From Leucosporidium creatinivorum (Eukaryota > Basidiomycota > Microbotryomycetes > Leucosporidiales > Leucosporidiaceae): a stretch of 64,000 bases of DNA. This document shows, piece after piece, positions 10,472 to 21,570 of the stretch. Below the pieces are notes generated by a model that was given only the letters and a program-made list of their open reading frames with translations, was not told the origin of the DNA and ran no database searches. Position 1 is the first letter of the stretch; each line of letters opens with the position of its first letter. Position numbers and translations under genes: made by a program. The stretch lies in assembly GCA_001600635.1 (NCBI GenBank), contig BCKL01000003.1, forward strand, positions 1,530,928 to 1,594,927, given 5' to 3'.

Positions 10472-13011
10472 ATGGAATCTGCGCCCTTTGGCCAGACGAG
10501 CTTCCCACCAGACTCGAATGGCTTCACCTTACCGCCTCAGTCGGCGCCATTCAGCTTCAGCCCTCCCACGAGCCAGCAGCTCTCACTCGGCTCGCCTCCC
10601 TCGGGATTGCAAGGCTTCAATCAGCAGCCAGCGTTTGGAGGACCATTAGGCGATGGCAACTTTGCCTGGCCGCCCGGCGTCACGTTTGATGAGACTACAG
10701 CCTTCTTATTCGACCAGGCGATGAGCAATCAACACGGCGCTGGAGGGCAGGAGCAGCAGCTCCCTTCGCTCTTGTCGCCACCTCAGCCGTACCAGCCTAC
10801 AGCACATGCACCTTCTCAGCGGTTTCACCCTTATGGCGCGCCGAACGGAGGAGGACCCAGGACTCGAGGCGCGCTTGGAGCTCAGCAGCAAGCGCCGACC
10901 TCCGTCTCGCAGTCGCCAGCCGGCTCGATCCCATCACCTCTGCCCGCCTCGACTCCTCCAACTCGCCCATCACCAGCTCATTCCACTCCCAAACTACCCG
11001 TCACTTACCCCGAAGCTTCCACCCCTTTGACCGTCCTCCCTTCCCCCGCCGCGCCGGCGCCGACAAAGGACGATCCCATGCCTTCTTCCCCTCCCGCGCC
11101 GCCGAGACCGAGACCTACGACCCGTCTACGGCGTACCAACTCGTTTCCTGTCATCCCTACGACCCAGCGCGACGGACCGAGCAAGTTAGATACTCTCTTC
11201 GACTTCCTGGACCAGCAGCAATGGACCGTCGGCGAGATGCTCGTTGCTCTCTCTGAGACGCCGAAGGATGAGGACGGGAGTGATCTGAGGAGCAGGGAAC
11301 ATGTAGAGAGGATGGAATGCTTTTTGAGGAGGCAGGGGAGGGTAGGAGAGAGGGAGGAGCCCGAGGGACCGGACGAGGTGGCTAAGATGTGGAAGGAGAG
11401 TTTGGGCGAGGGTGAGGGGAGTGAGAAGGAGTTGGTGAGTTCCGAGACGCTGCATGTGATGTATGAGTGCTGAACTATTTGTGCGACTACAGGAAACGGC
11501 CGTCAACGACCTCTACCAGCGCATGGGCGAGAGTCACGGCTCGGTGCGTTTCTCGGCTCGGCTTTCTACGCTCTCTTGCTCACATTCGCACTCCAACAGG
11601 CCATTCGAAACATTCTCACCCGAGATGGAGTACCCTACGAAGAGTCACCCACCGACATTCAAGTGCGCACGCCCTGTCCCCCTCATGCATCTCGGCGCTA
11701 ATCCCCTCTGTTTTACAGATGCTCGATGCCACCCTCTCTCGCCCTCCCTCTCCGCGCTCCTTCAAGCGAGATCTACTACCAACCTCTCCTACCGCTCCCA
11801 AGACCTTCAACGGCCGTATCGTTCTCCCTACTACTCAAGCCGACATTCTCAGCTCGTGGCTGCTCGCGCCAGGGAGGCCAGCGTTGGCGGATGAGAAGGA
11901 TTCGATTACGCCGGATCGTGGGTTGGATTCAGTCGAAAGGATAGCTTGCTGCAGGCTGACCTCGCTCTCCTACAGACATGCGCATCTACTCCAGCCTCTC
12001 GCCTTTCGAGCTGCACGCCCGCGGCGCCGAGCTCTGTCGAGTGATCCTAACTCGCGACCGAGGACTCAAATCGCAGTTCGGTCATCGTGCGCTACTCTTA
12101 TCTTTCTCCTCCACTCCATATTCTGCTGACTCTACCCCTCTACAGACGTCGACCACCTCGAGCGCTTCGTCGTCGGTCCCGTCATCCCTCCGTCTAGGCG
12201 CTGCGGATTCCACGAGTACGACGACTACAGTCTGTGGCATCATAGCTTGATGACCTACCTTCAGCTCTGTACGAGGTATCCCTCATTCCGAGAGAGCAAG
12301 GTCAGTCCTCTTCGCCCGTTTCGCCGAACCGAGCTAACTTCCCGTTCCTCGAGCAGGACGCCACCATCTCCATCGCTCCCGACATCTCGACCCTCCCACC
12401 CTCACTCCTCGAATCCACTCTGATCGAACGCGCCCTTCAAACCCACTGGGATGCCTTCCGACTCTATCTCATGGAAGAAGGAGGCCTCCTTCGCTCGGCT
12501 GTTCGGAGTTTCGCCGGCGTGGGAGCAAAAATCAGGCCCATGGATCTGATGCTCATTTGTGATGATACTCAGGTGGTCTTGAGGGCGTTGAGGAAGAGTT
12601 TGAAAGAGCCGAGTGGTGAGTCGTTGCTCTTTCTCTGTTCCCCTTCTCGGCCCTCTCGCTTTCTGCCTCTCCCGCTAGTACCTCGGGCTTGACCTACGCA
12701 CGAGCAAGCGCTGACTCTTCTCCTATCCCCACGCAGAGCGCATCCTCCCCTACGATCCCCTCGTTTCGGAAGCTCGCAACGAATGGCGCCAAACGGCCTT
12801 CTGGTCCCAGAACTCGCACTTCGTAGGCTGGTCAGCCGCTACCACTCACTTCTTGGAGATCAGCGCGCTTTATCCGAGGTTCAGCGAGGGCGTGGTGAGT
12901 CCTGCTCGGGCGGTGTCGAACTTTCGGTCGAGAAGGTCGCTGACTCGGACTTGCTTGGTTTCGCAGCGCGAGTTGCCGGGGTTGGAGAAGCTGCTCGGAG
13001 GGCTCGCGTAG
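10472..13011 (+). CDS. Large fungal protein of unknown function
   Basis: I do not recognise this gene. The first exon encodes about 330 residues of low-complexity sequence rich in Pro, Ser and Gln, ending with a helical segment LDTLFDFLDQQQWTVGEMLVAL that looks folded. Further exons give DLYQRMGESHGS, RNILTRDGVPYEESP, a Pro/Ser stretch, then a folded region: MRIYSSLSPFELHARGAELC, FVVGPVIPPSRRCGFHEYDD, MTYLQLCTRYPSFRESK, and a C-terminal helical part with WDAFRLYLMEEGGLLRSAVR, MDLMLICDDTQVVLRALRKS and TAFWSQNSHFVGWSAATTHF. It ends KLLGGLA. The Gln/Pro-rich N-terminus plus folded C-terminus would suit a transcriptional or chromatin role, but that is only a guess. Many short introns are spliced to keep one frame. 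The start is the first ATG after an upstream in-frame region lacking ATG. Confidence 0.7.
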
Positions 13012-13395
13012 ACGCTCGTCTCGAGGGTGGGCGAGTTTGGGGTCTATCCGAGTGGGGAGGAGTCGCCGAGGAAGGAGAGGAAGGGACGGAGGGAGATGGG
13101 GTACTGCGTTGCGTGCCACAGCGAGACGAAGCCGTCGTGCACATGTTGCTGTACAATATAACTAGATCCTTCTGCTGATCCTCGACAGCTTGCGTTGCCC
13201 ATCGAAGTCTCTCGGGTCGCTGGCTCTCGGCTCTCGCTGGCTCTCCTTTTGCTAGCGCGACTCGGCTCGGAAAGAACAGAAGGGGGTATTGCATGAGTTC
13301 GAGGGTCGTAACGAGGCAGGTAGTGTGAAGAAGGGGTCGTCAAAGGGGGCACATAAATCGAAAGGGCGTTCAAGTCGGTCGAGGGAGGAAGGCGT
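13012..13395. other. Convergent 3' region
   Basis: This lies between the stops of the unknown gene and CDC12. I see no gene, repeat or RNA in it. Confidence 0.5.
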
Positions 13396-15548
13396 TCAGC
13401 GCCTTCCGGTCGTCTGACGACTAGCAGTCGAGCCGTAGCCGACGGCACCTCCGAGCGAGTCGAGTTCCACTTCGAGAGCCTTGATAGATCTGTCAAGCAG
13501 GGCAGGTCAGTGAGTGCTCGGCGAAGGAGAGAGACGAGGGCAAGACGAACCCGTGAGCCTGTTCGAGATCCTTGTTGAGACGGTCGCGCTCGGCGATGAG
13601 GTGCTGCTCTGTTTGTGAGGAGAGGCGAGAGTCAGCGGAGAGATGGGTGGGAGAAGCGCGGCCGACGAACCCCATTGCCTGAAACGTGCCTCCTCCATCT
13701 TGACCTGCTCGGTGAAACGCTTGCGGAGCTGTATGATGACACAGAGGTCAGCGCAGATCGAATACGATGCCAACTTGACCACTCACCGCCTCCTCCTCCT
13801 CCTTGAACTTGGGGTTCTCGACCTTCTTGACCTTGGGCTCTCTGCGAGCGCGAAATCCATCGTTAGCCAAGTCCCGAGACTCGACGAGCGAGTTGATCTT
13901 ACCCGAACTTCCTCGTCTCCATCTGCGACTGCCTGTAGTGCTCGTAGTGGCTGTCCTCCGAAGTGGCGATGAGGTCGAGCATGTGGGTACGGATGAGAAG
14001 CGAACGGAGCTTCTTGAAGTCGCAGTGCTCCTCGTTCTCGACTGTCGAGTAGCAATGAGAATCAGCTTCGTCGAACGGAGAAAGCGAGGGGAAGGACGAA
14101 CCCTCGGCGACTCCCCAGAGGTACTCGCGACCCTTGACGGTGCGGCCGTCGGCGGTGGCGACGTCCTGGGTGGAGCCGATGATGGAGAAAGGCATAGCGG
14201 CCTTTTCGTGCGAAACAGAGGTCAGCTTAGCGTCCGAAGCAGGGAAGGTCGAAGTTCGGCGCACGGTCAGGAGCCGGGCGTGATCGGCGGAAGCCTCGTC
14301 GTCAGCCTCAACGGGAGGGGTGTAGATGCGAATGTTCTGAGCGGCGATGACCTCGCGAATCTGTGCAGCGCGATTCGGTCAGCAAGAGCGAGCAAACGAA
14401 CGCCGAAGGTCGACACGAACCTTCTGCTTGAAGGCAGCGAGATCCTGAGGGGTGAGGGTGTCGGCCTTGGAGACGATGGGGATGAGGTTGACGCGGGTTC
14501 CGAGACGCTTCATGATCTCAATGTCGAGTGGCTTGAGGCTATGGGGCGCAAAGGGTCAGCTCGGGCACTAAGAAGGAAGAGCAGGCGAGGCAGGCTCACG
14601 TGTGTCCAGTCGGCCTGATGAAGTACAAGCAAGCGTGTACACGCATGTCGAGCTTCTCTCCACGTTGAGGCTGCTGCTCCTGGCGCATGAACGACTCGTG
14701 TTGATCGTCCTGGTCGCGAGCGAAGGGGGCGAGTTCAGCTCCGGCTCCTCAAGTGCGTAATAGGCAACACAAACTCACGATGAAGTCGACAATGGGAGTC
14801 CAGCTGTCCCTGTTGTTCACGTAGTCGCCGAATCCGGGGGTGTCAATGACCGTGAGCTTGACCTTGAACTGCTTCTCCTCGAGCTCGGCCTTGATGATGT
14901 CTGTTCGGGGCGTCAGCGAGGGTCAGCTTTCATGTACTAGACTCTGCTCAAGTAGCGCAGCCCGGCCTTGCCGATCTCGGTGGTCTTGTCCATCTGCTTG
15001 ATGAAGCGGCGCGAGTAGTCCTTGACCGCAGCGAGCTCCGTCGAGAACAGGGTGTTGCTGTACGATAGCACCAGCGAATAGGTCAACTTCTGCGCTCTTC
15101 AACGCCCTCCTCGCTAGAGCAAGTCCCGCCCCAGCAGTCGCGCACGGACGTCGTCGACACGTCTCGAATCGCCTGCTGCTCAGCGCCGACGGTCCTTTGG
15201 GCCACTGCAGAAGAGCGAAGAGTACTCACATGAGTGTCGTCTTTCCCAGACCACTCTCGCCTACTACCATTAGGGTGAAGTGGCCGCCGCGCTTGGCGAC
15301 TGCAGTCCCAAACAAGTGGTCAGCTCTCCGCGCTTCAAGCTGGTCCAGTACAGCTCCGAAGGGGTGCTAGAGATGGTGCAGTATCCCCTTCTGCGCGCGA
15401 GTAGCCTTACCGATCTTGTGCCGCTGTTGTCGGGACGAGGAGACGGGTCAGTTCGACTGGGCGGCGAGCAGCGAGCTGTGAAGCTTCAAGGACATGCCTG
15501 ATTTGGGAGGTTAGCGATGCCAATACCAGTTCCATTTGGTGCAGACAT
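13396..15548 (-). CDS. CDC12: Septin, Cdc12 class
   Basis: Septins polymerise into filaments at the bud neck or septum and scaffold cytokinesis. Spliced, the protein begins [43 protein letters not shown], with the P-loop GESGLGKT, then FKVKLTVIDTPGFGD (G3), RQEQQPQRGEKLDMRVHACLYFIRPTGH, the switch region, and VSKADTLT (G4), followed by MPFSIIGS and the EYLWGVAEG septin element. The C-terminus has FKEEEEALRKRFTEQVKMEEARFRQ and RLNKDLEQAH, a coiled coil typical of Cdc12/Cdc3. The short N-terminus and ANLPNQRHK fit the Cdc12 class better than Cdc3, Cdc10 or Cdc11. Nearly a dozen exons are present. The first intron, after NLPNQ, begins GCATGT, so it uses a GC-AG junction. The stop is TGA at 13396-13398. 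The first exon and promoter are repeated beyond the SDR gene. Confidence 0.92.
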
Positions 15549-15700
15549 TGCGACTAGCAGACCGGTCGAGAAAAAACGACTGTTTTGAGACGAGGTGAAG
15601 AGGAAGAGGGGAAAGAGCTGCTCGAGCTGGCGGCGGCGACAAGGGGCAAGAGGAGGAGGTCGAAGCGGGAATTGGAAGGTGGGTCTCGGTGAGCTGTAAG
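15410..15700 (-). repeat. Parent segment of the CDC12 5' duplication
   Basis: This stretch spans the first bases of CDC12 exon 2, the GC-AG intron, exon 1 and about 150 bases of leader. Much of it recurs in the same orientation at about 17442-17730. Confidence 0.85.
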
Positions 15701-16022
15701 GCGGGAAATCAGATGGGCTCGACCCTCCAAGCTGGTCTGTACCTCGACAGACCAATCTGAAAGCGAAAGGAGGTGCTCGCTGCTCCATCGCCGAACCGCT
15801 TCGGCGTCTGCTCCCAGGCTTCGCGGTGGCTTCTGGACCTCCTCAGTTAGATTCCAGACGGCTCTCAACCATCCTCCGCGAAAGCCGACCTTACTTCGGT
15901 GGATCACTGTCTCTCCGGCTGCCTTCAAGTGGGGCGATTTCACCCCCACCTCAATTTCGCCGCTCTCTCTTCTCCTCTTGCTCTGCACTCGTCGCTTCTC
16001 CAACTCGCACACCAGTAGAAAG
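15549..16022. promoter_or_regulatory. Divergent promoter, CDC12 / SDR
   Basis: The 474 bases between the two starts hold the CDC12 leader, which on the coding strand is pyrimidine-rich with CTC/TTCC runs, and then the SDR leader with a similar pyrimidine tract just before its ATG. The part near CDC12 is repeated beyond the SDR gene. Confidence 0.5.
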
Positions 16023-17323
16023 ATGTCACCCGCCGCTCCTAACGTTGTTGTAGTCACTGGTGAGCTCATTGCTGGTCCTTTCGCTCCCGAAGCCACCTCG
16101 CTGACCCACTCGTCGTCGGCAGGCGCCGCCTCTGGCATGGGTCTCGCTACGGCTCAACTACTCTTCCGCGCAGGCTACTCTATTGCTCTCGTTGACCTGA
16201 ACCAATCCGCACTGGACAAGGTCGTGAGCGAGCTGAACAGCTCGGCGCAAAGCTCGCAGAAGGCTTGGGGAAAGGCGACTGATGTAGGGAGCACGGCTGC
16301 GCTCAAGGAGCTGTTCGCTCAGGCGCAGAAAGAGCTGGGTACGATCTACGGAGTAGCACATCTCGCTGGCATACTTGGTGGCATGGGACCGGTGCATGAG
16401 CAGTCGGAGGAAGGTGAGTCGAGTGATGAGGTGGTTCAGAGCGCTTCGAGCATCGGGAGCTGACTGCTGACCCATTCTCAGATATCGACCGTGTTGGTAA
16501 GTTATCTTTCTGCTGAAGCCGAACGAGATCTCGCTGCAGCTGTCGGCCTTGACCCCGGCCCACTCGCTAACCTCACCTTTCCGACAGTTCAAGTCAACTT
16601 CCTCGGCACTGTGAAGGTCGTGCGCGAAGCCGTCAACGTTTTCCGAGCGCAAGGCAACCCACCCGAGTCAGGCTACCCCATCGTCACGTTCGTCGTGCTC
16701 CGCCCTCCAAGCTCCGCGAAAGCTGACCTCGCCTTTTGCTTCCGTTCTCTCTCCTCTCCTCCCTCCTACTTCACAGCATCGGCTCCTTCATGATTGCCAA
16801 GCCTGTCCCCGGCTCTGCCGTCTACGCTGCGACCAAGGGAGCCGTCAAGACTTTTGCTCAAGCCGTCGCGAAGGAGAACGCCGAGGTCGGCATTCGGATC
16901 AATGTGGTCAACCCTGGGTGAGGCTCAATGATTACTTCGATCTTTTGCTGTATGTTACTGACGACCCTCGACTACAGAGGCATCCGTACGGCCATGACTG
17001 AGCCGCTCATCAAAGCGGTCGGCGAGGGCATCCCTCGAGACGTTGTTGCTCAGGGTCGTTGGGGCAAGTGAGTCTTCTTTTACTACAGCTTTCTCGTTTC
17101 TTGATGCCCCTTGCTGACTTGCTCTTATCGCAATCTCTCCCACCACAGACCCGAGGAGGTCGGCAACATGATTGAGTTTCTCCTCTCGCCGAAGGCTTCC
17201 TTCATCACGGTGTGTGACTGTTCAGATTCCGACTCGTTCATCTTCGACACGTGAGAACGTATCTGAATCGCTTGAATCCTACAGGGAAGCACCTTCGACG
17301 TCGACGGCGGTCGCAACGCTTGA
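16023..17323 (+). CDS. Short-chain dehydrogenase/reductase
   Basis: This is an NAD(P)-dependent oxidoreductase of the classical SDR family; the substrate is unknown. An intron splits the cofactor motif, which reads VVVVTG-AASGMGLATAQLL when joined (TGxxxGxG). The Asp of IALVDLN after strand 2 suggests NAD(H) preference. AHLAGILGG stands for the NNAG motif, and VNFLGTVKVVREAV follows. The active-site Tyr and Lys are in GSAVYAATKGAVKTFAQAVA, followed by RINVVNPGGIRTAMTEP. The catalytic serine should lie on the short exon joined to IGSFMIAKPV. The end is GSTFDVDGGRNA, as usual for the family. Short introns separate seven or so exons. It lies between CDC12 and the CDC12 5' duplicate and is on the opposite strand to both. 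The family is certain; specificity is not. Confidence 0.88.
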
Positions 17324-17441
17324 TGAGCCGAGCTCGGCGATCGCTCGGGGGCAGCCAGCGCAGGTTGGCTGCGTGAGACGCATGTATGGAGATGTGTGGG
17401 ATCGGGAGTAGTCTCAAGGAATCAAACCAGTGTCTGTGCCA

Positions 17442-17730
17442 TTGTGGTCTTGTGCCGCTGTTGTCGAGGGGAGAAGACGGGGTCAGTTCGATTGGGAAGC
17501 GAGCAGCGAGCTGAGAAGGACATGCCTGATTTGGGAGGTTAGCAATGCCAATACCAGTTCCATTTGGTGCAGACATCCTGTCAATATTACTGAGCTTTTC
17601 GCAGCAAACTTGCAGACGACGAGGTGAAGAGGAAGAGGGGAAGGAGCGGCTCGAGCTGGCGGCGGCGACAAGGGGAAGGGGAGGAGGTCGAAGCGCGGAT
17701 TGAAGCTTGAGGGCTGGGTGGGCTGCAGAG
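17442..17730 (-). pseudogene. Duplicated CDC12 promoter and first exon
   Basis: Reading the minus strand from about 17576, the sequence repeats the CDC12 start: ATG and 17 codons giving the same peptide ([17 protein letters not shown]), the same GCATGT donor, a similar first intron and the first bases of exon 2 (CGGCACAAGA), after which similarity stops. In exon 1 I see one base change, ATC to ATT, which is silent. The upstream leader is also repeated, apart from an unrelated block of some 35-45 bases just before the ATG. It lies about 2 kb upstream of the real CDC12 start and in the same direction, with the SDR gene between. Most likely it is a leftover of a local duplication; a distal alternative first exon cannot be excluded. 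Confidence 0.85.
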
Positions 17731-18799
17731 CGGTAGATCGGAGCTGAGTTGCCCGTGAGAGAGATAATCAGCTTCAGCTAATCGAGCAGGAGCAGTGCGA
17801 AAGGTTTTTGCAGGCCTCAAGCCGAGCTCGGCGATTGGAATTTGGTGGCGACGCCTGGCCTCCACGGGAGAGGCTCGCTCATCGGCTGTGTAATGCGCTG
17901 GGTGACAATATCGTTTACTTGAACGACAACAGCGACGAGCAAGCTGCCCGAGAGCCTTCTCGACGCCGAATCAGACGCTCGGCGAAGACGTGTGCGATGT
18001 CTAGAGAGCAGGAGCGTCGTTTCGGATCCTAACAAAGCTCAGAATTCTCTTCCGAGTGTCCAACGAGGCCCACTGTCCAAGCTTGGCGCTCAGCAAAGCC
18101 TACACGAGAAGCCCCAACCCGCTCTCCGCGACTTTGACTTCTCGCGCCCGCGACGGCTTCACTCTCTCCCTTCTCCATCTCGCTCACTTTCTCGAACTCG
18201 ACTCGTCGGCGACTCGCACCCCTCGAAAAGGCTACAGGACAGTCGACTGTTCCCTCCCCTTCCCTACACCGACTCGTCTACAGCACAGCAAGCCACCTCT
18301 TGCGAGCGGTCTGATCCCCACCTCACTTTCCAAGCTCAGCGGTCACCTGCATCTCATTGCACCTGCATCTGCATAGCATCTGCGTATACTAGAGTACAAC
18401 CAGGTGAGCTCTTCTTCCTGTACAGGAGTAGCCGAGGGGAGCAGAGTGACAGGTCAAAGGGGAGGCGAGCAGGATGGTCTCGGACGGCTAGGGCGTGATG
18501 AGATGCACGGGCAGCTCGGAGAGGCGGAGTAACATACAATCAGAGGGCTAGAAGGCTACAGACGACCGCGCTACAGCCGAAACGCGTCAGGGAGCAGCAG
18601 CGGGCAGAGGTTGCTCTGGCATCACGCGTTGTGTGCCTGCTTTGTTGACGGCGGAGGGAGCGCGTATATGAGTGTGGAACAGGCTACAGCGGGCTTCACA
18701 GTGCTCGTACCGCTCTGTACTCGAGCTGACCCCGATTCAACCGCTACAGCAGACCCATCACCGCTACCTCCGAGAACCACCTGCGACTCCTCGCCCATC
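17731..18799. promoter_or_regulatory. RAD21 upstream region
   Basis: I see no gene here. From about 18220 to 18760 there is a cluster of CTACAG hexamers, at least six, in contexts such as GGCTACAGG, CGCTACAGC and GGCTACAGC, and a pyrimidine-rich strand. The same hexamer is frequent in other promoters of the window. Confidence 0.4.
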
Positions 18800-21216
18800 A
18801 TGTTCTACAACACGGAGATGCTAACGAAGCGCGGGCCTTTGGCTCGCGTCTGGATGGCCTCCCATCTCTCCACCAAGCTCACCAAGACCAACCTCCTCGC
18901 CACCTCGATCCCTTCCTCCGTCACCTCCATCCTAGGCGAAGCGCTCCTGCCCATGGCCCTCCGTCTCAGTGGACAACTCCTCCTCGGAGTCGCGCGCATC
19001 TACTCGAGGAAAGCCAAGTACCTTCTCGACGACTGTAACGAGACGTTGAGCAAGGTCAAGAAGGCGTTCCGGCCGGGGCAGGTCGATATGGAGGAGGTCG
19101 ATACGGGCGCGAGGGGTGGAGCTGGAGGTATTACGCTGGGACTGCAGGAGGGAGGATTGGAGGATATCTTGAACCAGTATGATTACGGAGGAAACCAATG
19201 GTGAGTGGCTCGGCCGAACTCGGCTTGGCTCAGCTCGTTCTCTCCTCACGCGCGCAGACGCTAACTTTCGCTCTACCTGACAACAGGGACTTTGCCAACA
19301 TCCAAGCCGCTCCCGCCGCCACCAACAAGAAGGCGGGCAAGGCCAACATCTCCAACAAAGCCGACATCACCCTCCCGGACCACTCGATGGCCTGGGACGA
19401 CAACTACGGCGCCTTTGGCGATTTCGACAACGGCATCGACGGTGGGATCGACTCCCAAGTGGACGGCTTCTTCGACGAGGAGTTTGAGCTCGGGATTCTG
19501 GATGACGAGGGAGAGGTGCTCGATTTCGATGAGGAGGGGATGCCGATTGAGTCGGGCAAGAAGAGGGGGAGGGAGGAGGATGGTGAGGAGTTGAGGAGTG
19601 AGGGCGATATGAGCGTCGAGGCGGGGAGGCATGCTAGTGTGCATGCGAGCGAGAGGGGCAGTGTTGGACCGTTTGAGCTTGCGGGGGAGTTTGGGAAGGA
19701 TGCGGAGGGGGATGTGGATATGGGGGGCATGGATCAGGAGTTTGGTGGAGATTGGAATGTGGAGTTTGATATGGGGGGAGGAGGGGAGGAGTTCCCTGAC
19801 GTCAACCCCGACCGGGAGCAGAGTGAGTCTGGTTTTCGCTTTTCGGCCTCGCTCGGCGTGGAGCTAACATTCTCATCTCTGTCCCAACAGCCCCTGCCGC
19901 TCCTTCCCTCAACGGCGATCTTGACGAGTCCCTCGGTCTGACTCCCAAGACCGCCGCCGACCTCGCCAAGAAGAAGGATCAGCCCAACCCCAGCAAGAAG
20001 CCCAAGTTGCGCAAGCAGGTCGTCGACGCTGTGACCGAGCTCGAGTGGCAGGCTGGCCGCAGCAACTCGGTTCGCTTCAAAGAGGTGCGTCGCCCGTCAT
20101 CTCGTTCGCTGCCTCGCCGAGCTGAAGGCTGACCTCGACTTCCTCTCCAACACAGCCCTCCTACCTCCCCTCTTCCCGCCTTCACCTCCGCCTCCTCGAA
20201 CTCGAGTCCGACCCCTCCAACTACCTCCCCAAAGCCTCCACCTCGGCCAACACCGAGCTCTTCGCCCCCCTCGGCCTCGCCTCCGAGCTCGAGAACCTCT
20301 ACGCCCTCCCCACTCGTCGCCAACGCATCAAGCTCGAAGGTCGTGAGCTCGCCAAGCCCGCCGTCGCCGCCGCTGCTGGACAGGACGACGTCGAGCTCGG
20401 CCGCGAGAGGCAGGAGAGCCTCGGGATGGATATGGGCGAGTTTGGCGATTTCGGGATGGAGCATGAGATGGGCGGTGGAGGAGGAGCTGAGGACCTCGGT
20501 GGATGGGATGGAGGGGATTTCGAGGCGGGAGGGGGGTTCGAGGGCGAGGGATTCCAATTCGACCTTGGTGGAGAGGGCGAGGGAGCGAGGGATAGGGAGG
20601 CAACGCCCAAGGCCTCGGCATCGCAGGCAGCGCGCAAGAAGCAGAAGATCCACGGCTCGGCAGGAGGAAGCAACTACCTCTTTGACGAGGAGGCCGTCGG
20701 AGGAGTCTCGCAGGGCCCGTTGGCCATCTTTGATGTCGCTTCGGCGGCGGCTCAGGCTAGTCAGGCGCAGCAGGCGAGTACTCAGGCGCAGAGTCTTGCG
20801 GCGCAGGAGGAGGAGGATGTTGTTGCGGGAGGAGCGCCGAGGATCAAGTGGTCTAAGAACACCAAGAAGGCCATCAAGGTGCTGCAGGACGAGTTGGCGC
20901 CTGTCGACGAGGAGGAGGTCGCCCAGGAGGAGCCAAAGAAGATGCAGTTTGAGAAGGTCGCGCAGAAGGTGAGTCCCCGAGCTTCCTCGATTGCTTCGAG
21001 CTCCCCGCTGACCCTTCTCTCCTCCCTCTCCCGCAGGCCACCCGCCGAGCCGCCTCTTCCTTCTTCTTCGAGCTGCTGGTGCTCTCCACCCGCGAGTGCG
21101 TGAGGATCGAGCAGCCCGATGCGTACGGGTCCATCGAGGTGCAGGCCAAGGAGAAGCTTTGGGATACCGTCGTCGCCGAGGAGCCCGAGACTCAGAGTCA
21201 GGCGATTGAGGCTTAG
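18800..21216 (+). CDS. RAD21: Cohesin kleisin subunit Rad21/Scc1
   Basis: Rad21 closes the cohesin ring by joining the Smc1 and Smc3 heads; its cleavage by separase releases sister chromatids. The N-terminal kleisin domain is clear: MFYNTEMLTKRGPLARVWMA, then HLSTKLTK, and VARIYSRKAKYLLDDCNETLSKVK, ending in DILNQYDYGGNQW. A long acidic Gly/Asp/Glu-rich middle follows, with LTPKTAADLAKKK and KKPKLRKQVVDAVTELEW. The C-terminal winged helix reads RRAASSFFFELLVLSTRECVRIEQ and YGSIEVQAKEKLW. Two hexapeptides fit the separase consensus (S/D)xExxR: SVEAGR at 19612-19629 and DVELGR at 20387-20404. The spacing and short WHD link favour mitotic Rad21 over meiotic Rec8, though Rec8 is not excluded. Start is ATG at 18800, exactly at the family's conserved MFY. 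Four or five short introns. Confidence 0.92.
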
Positions 21217-21570
21217 GATTCGGTCGGTCGGTTGGAGCTTGGCTTGTCATTTAGTTTTATGTAGTGTACACATCGTTGTCGTTTAGCTTGGATAGTAATA
21301 GGAATGATACCGTTTTGCTGGACTTCAAGCTTTGAGAGGCGGCCCTTCAAGCATGACGAGGTGATCGGCCACCTCCTCGCCCTTCGAACCGTTTCGCTGC
21401 TTGGACTCAAACGCTTCGCCTCAGTACACTCCTCCACCGCTTAATCGCCTACACTTTTCTCTCGGACTCTACACCAAGCCAAGCTCAGCTCTTAGCCCCA
21501 GGCCAGCTTCAACCGCTCGGCGTCTCAGGCTCCCCGCCTCGATTCGAACTCGCCTCGTCGCTGCTTCAGG
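21217..21570. promoter_or_regulatory. RAD21 3' end / Pil1-like promoter
   Basis: This is a tandem gap of 354 bases. The half nearer 21571 is pyrimidine-rich on the coding strand, as in other leaders here. No other structure seen. Confidence 0.4.
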
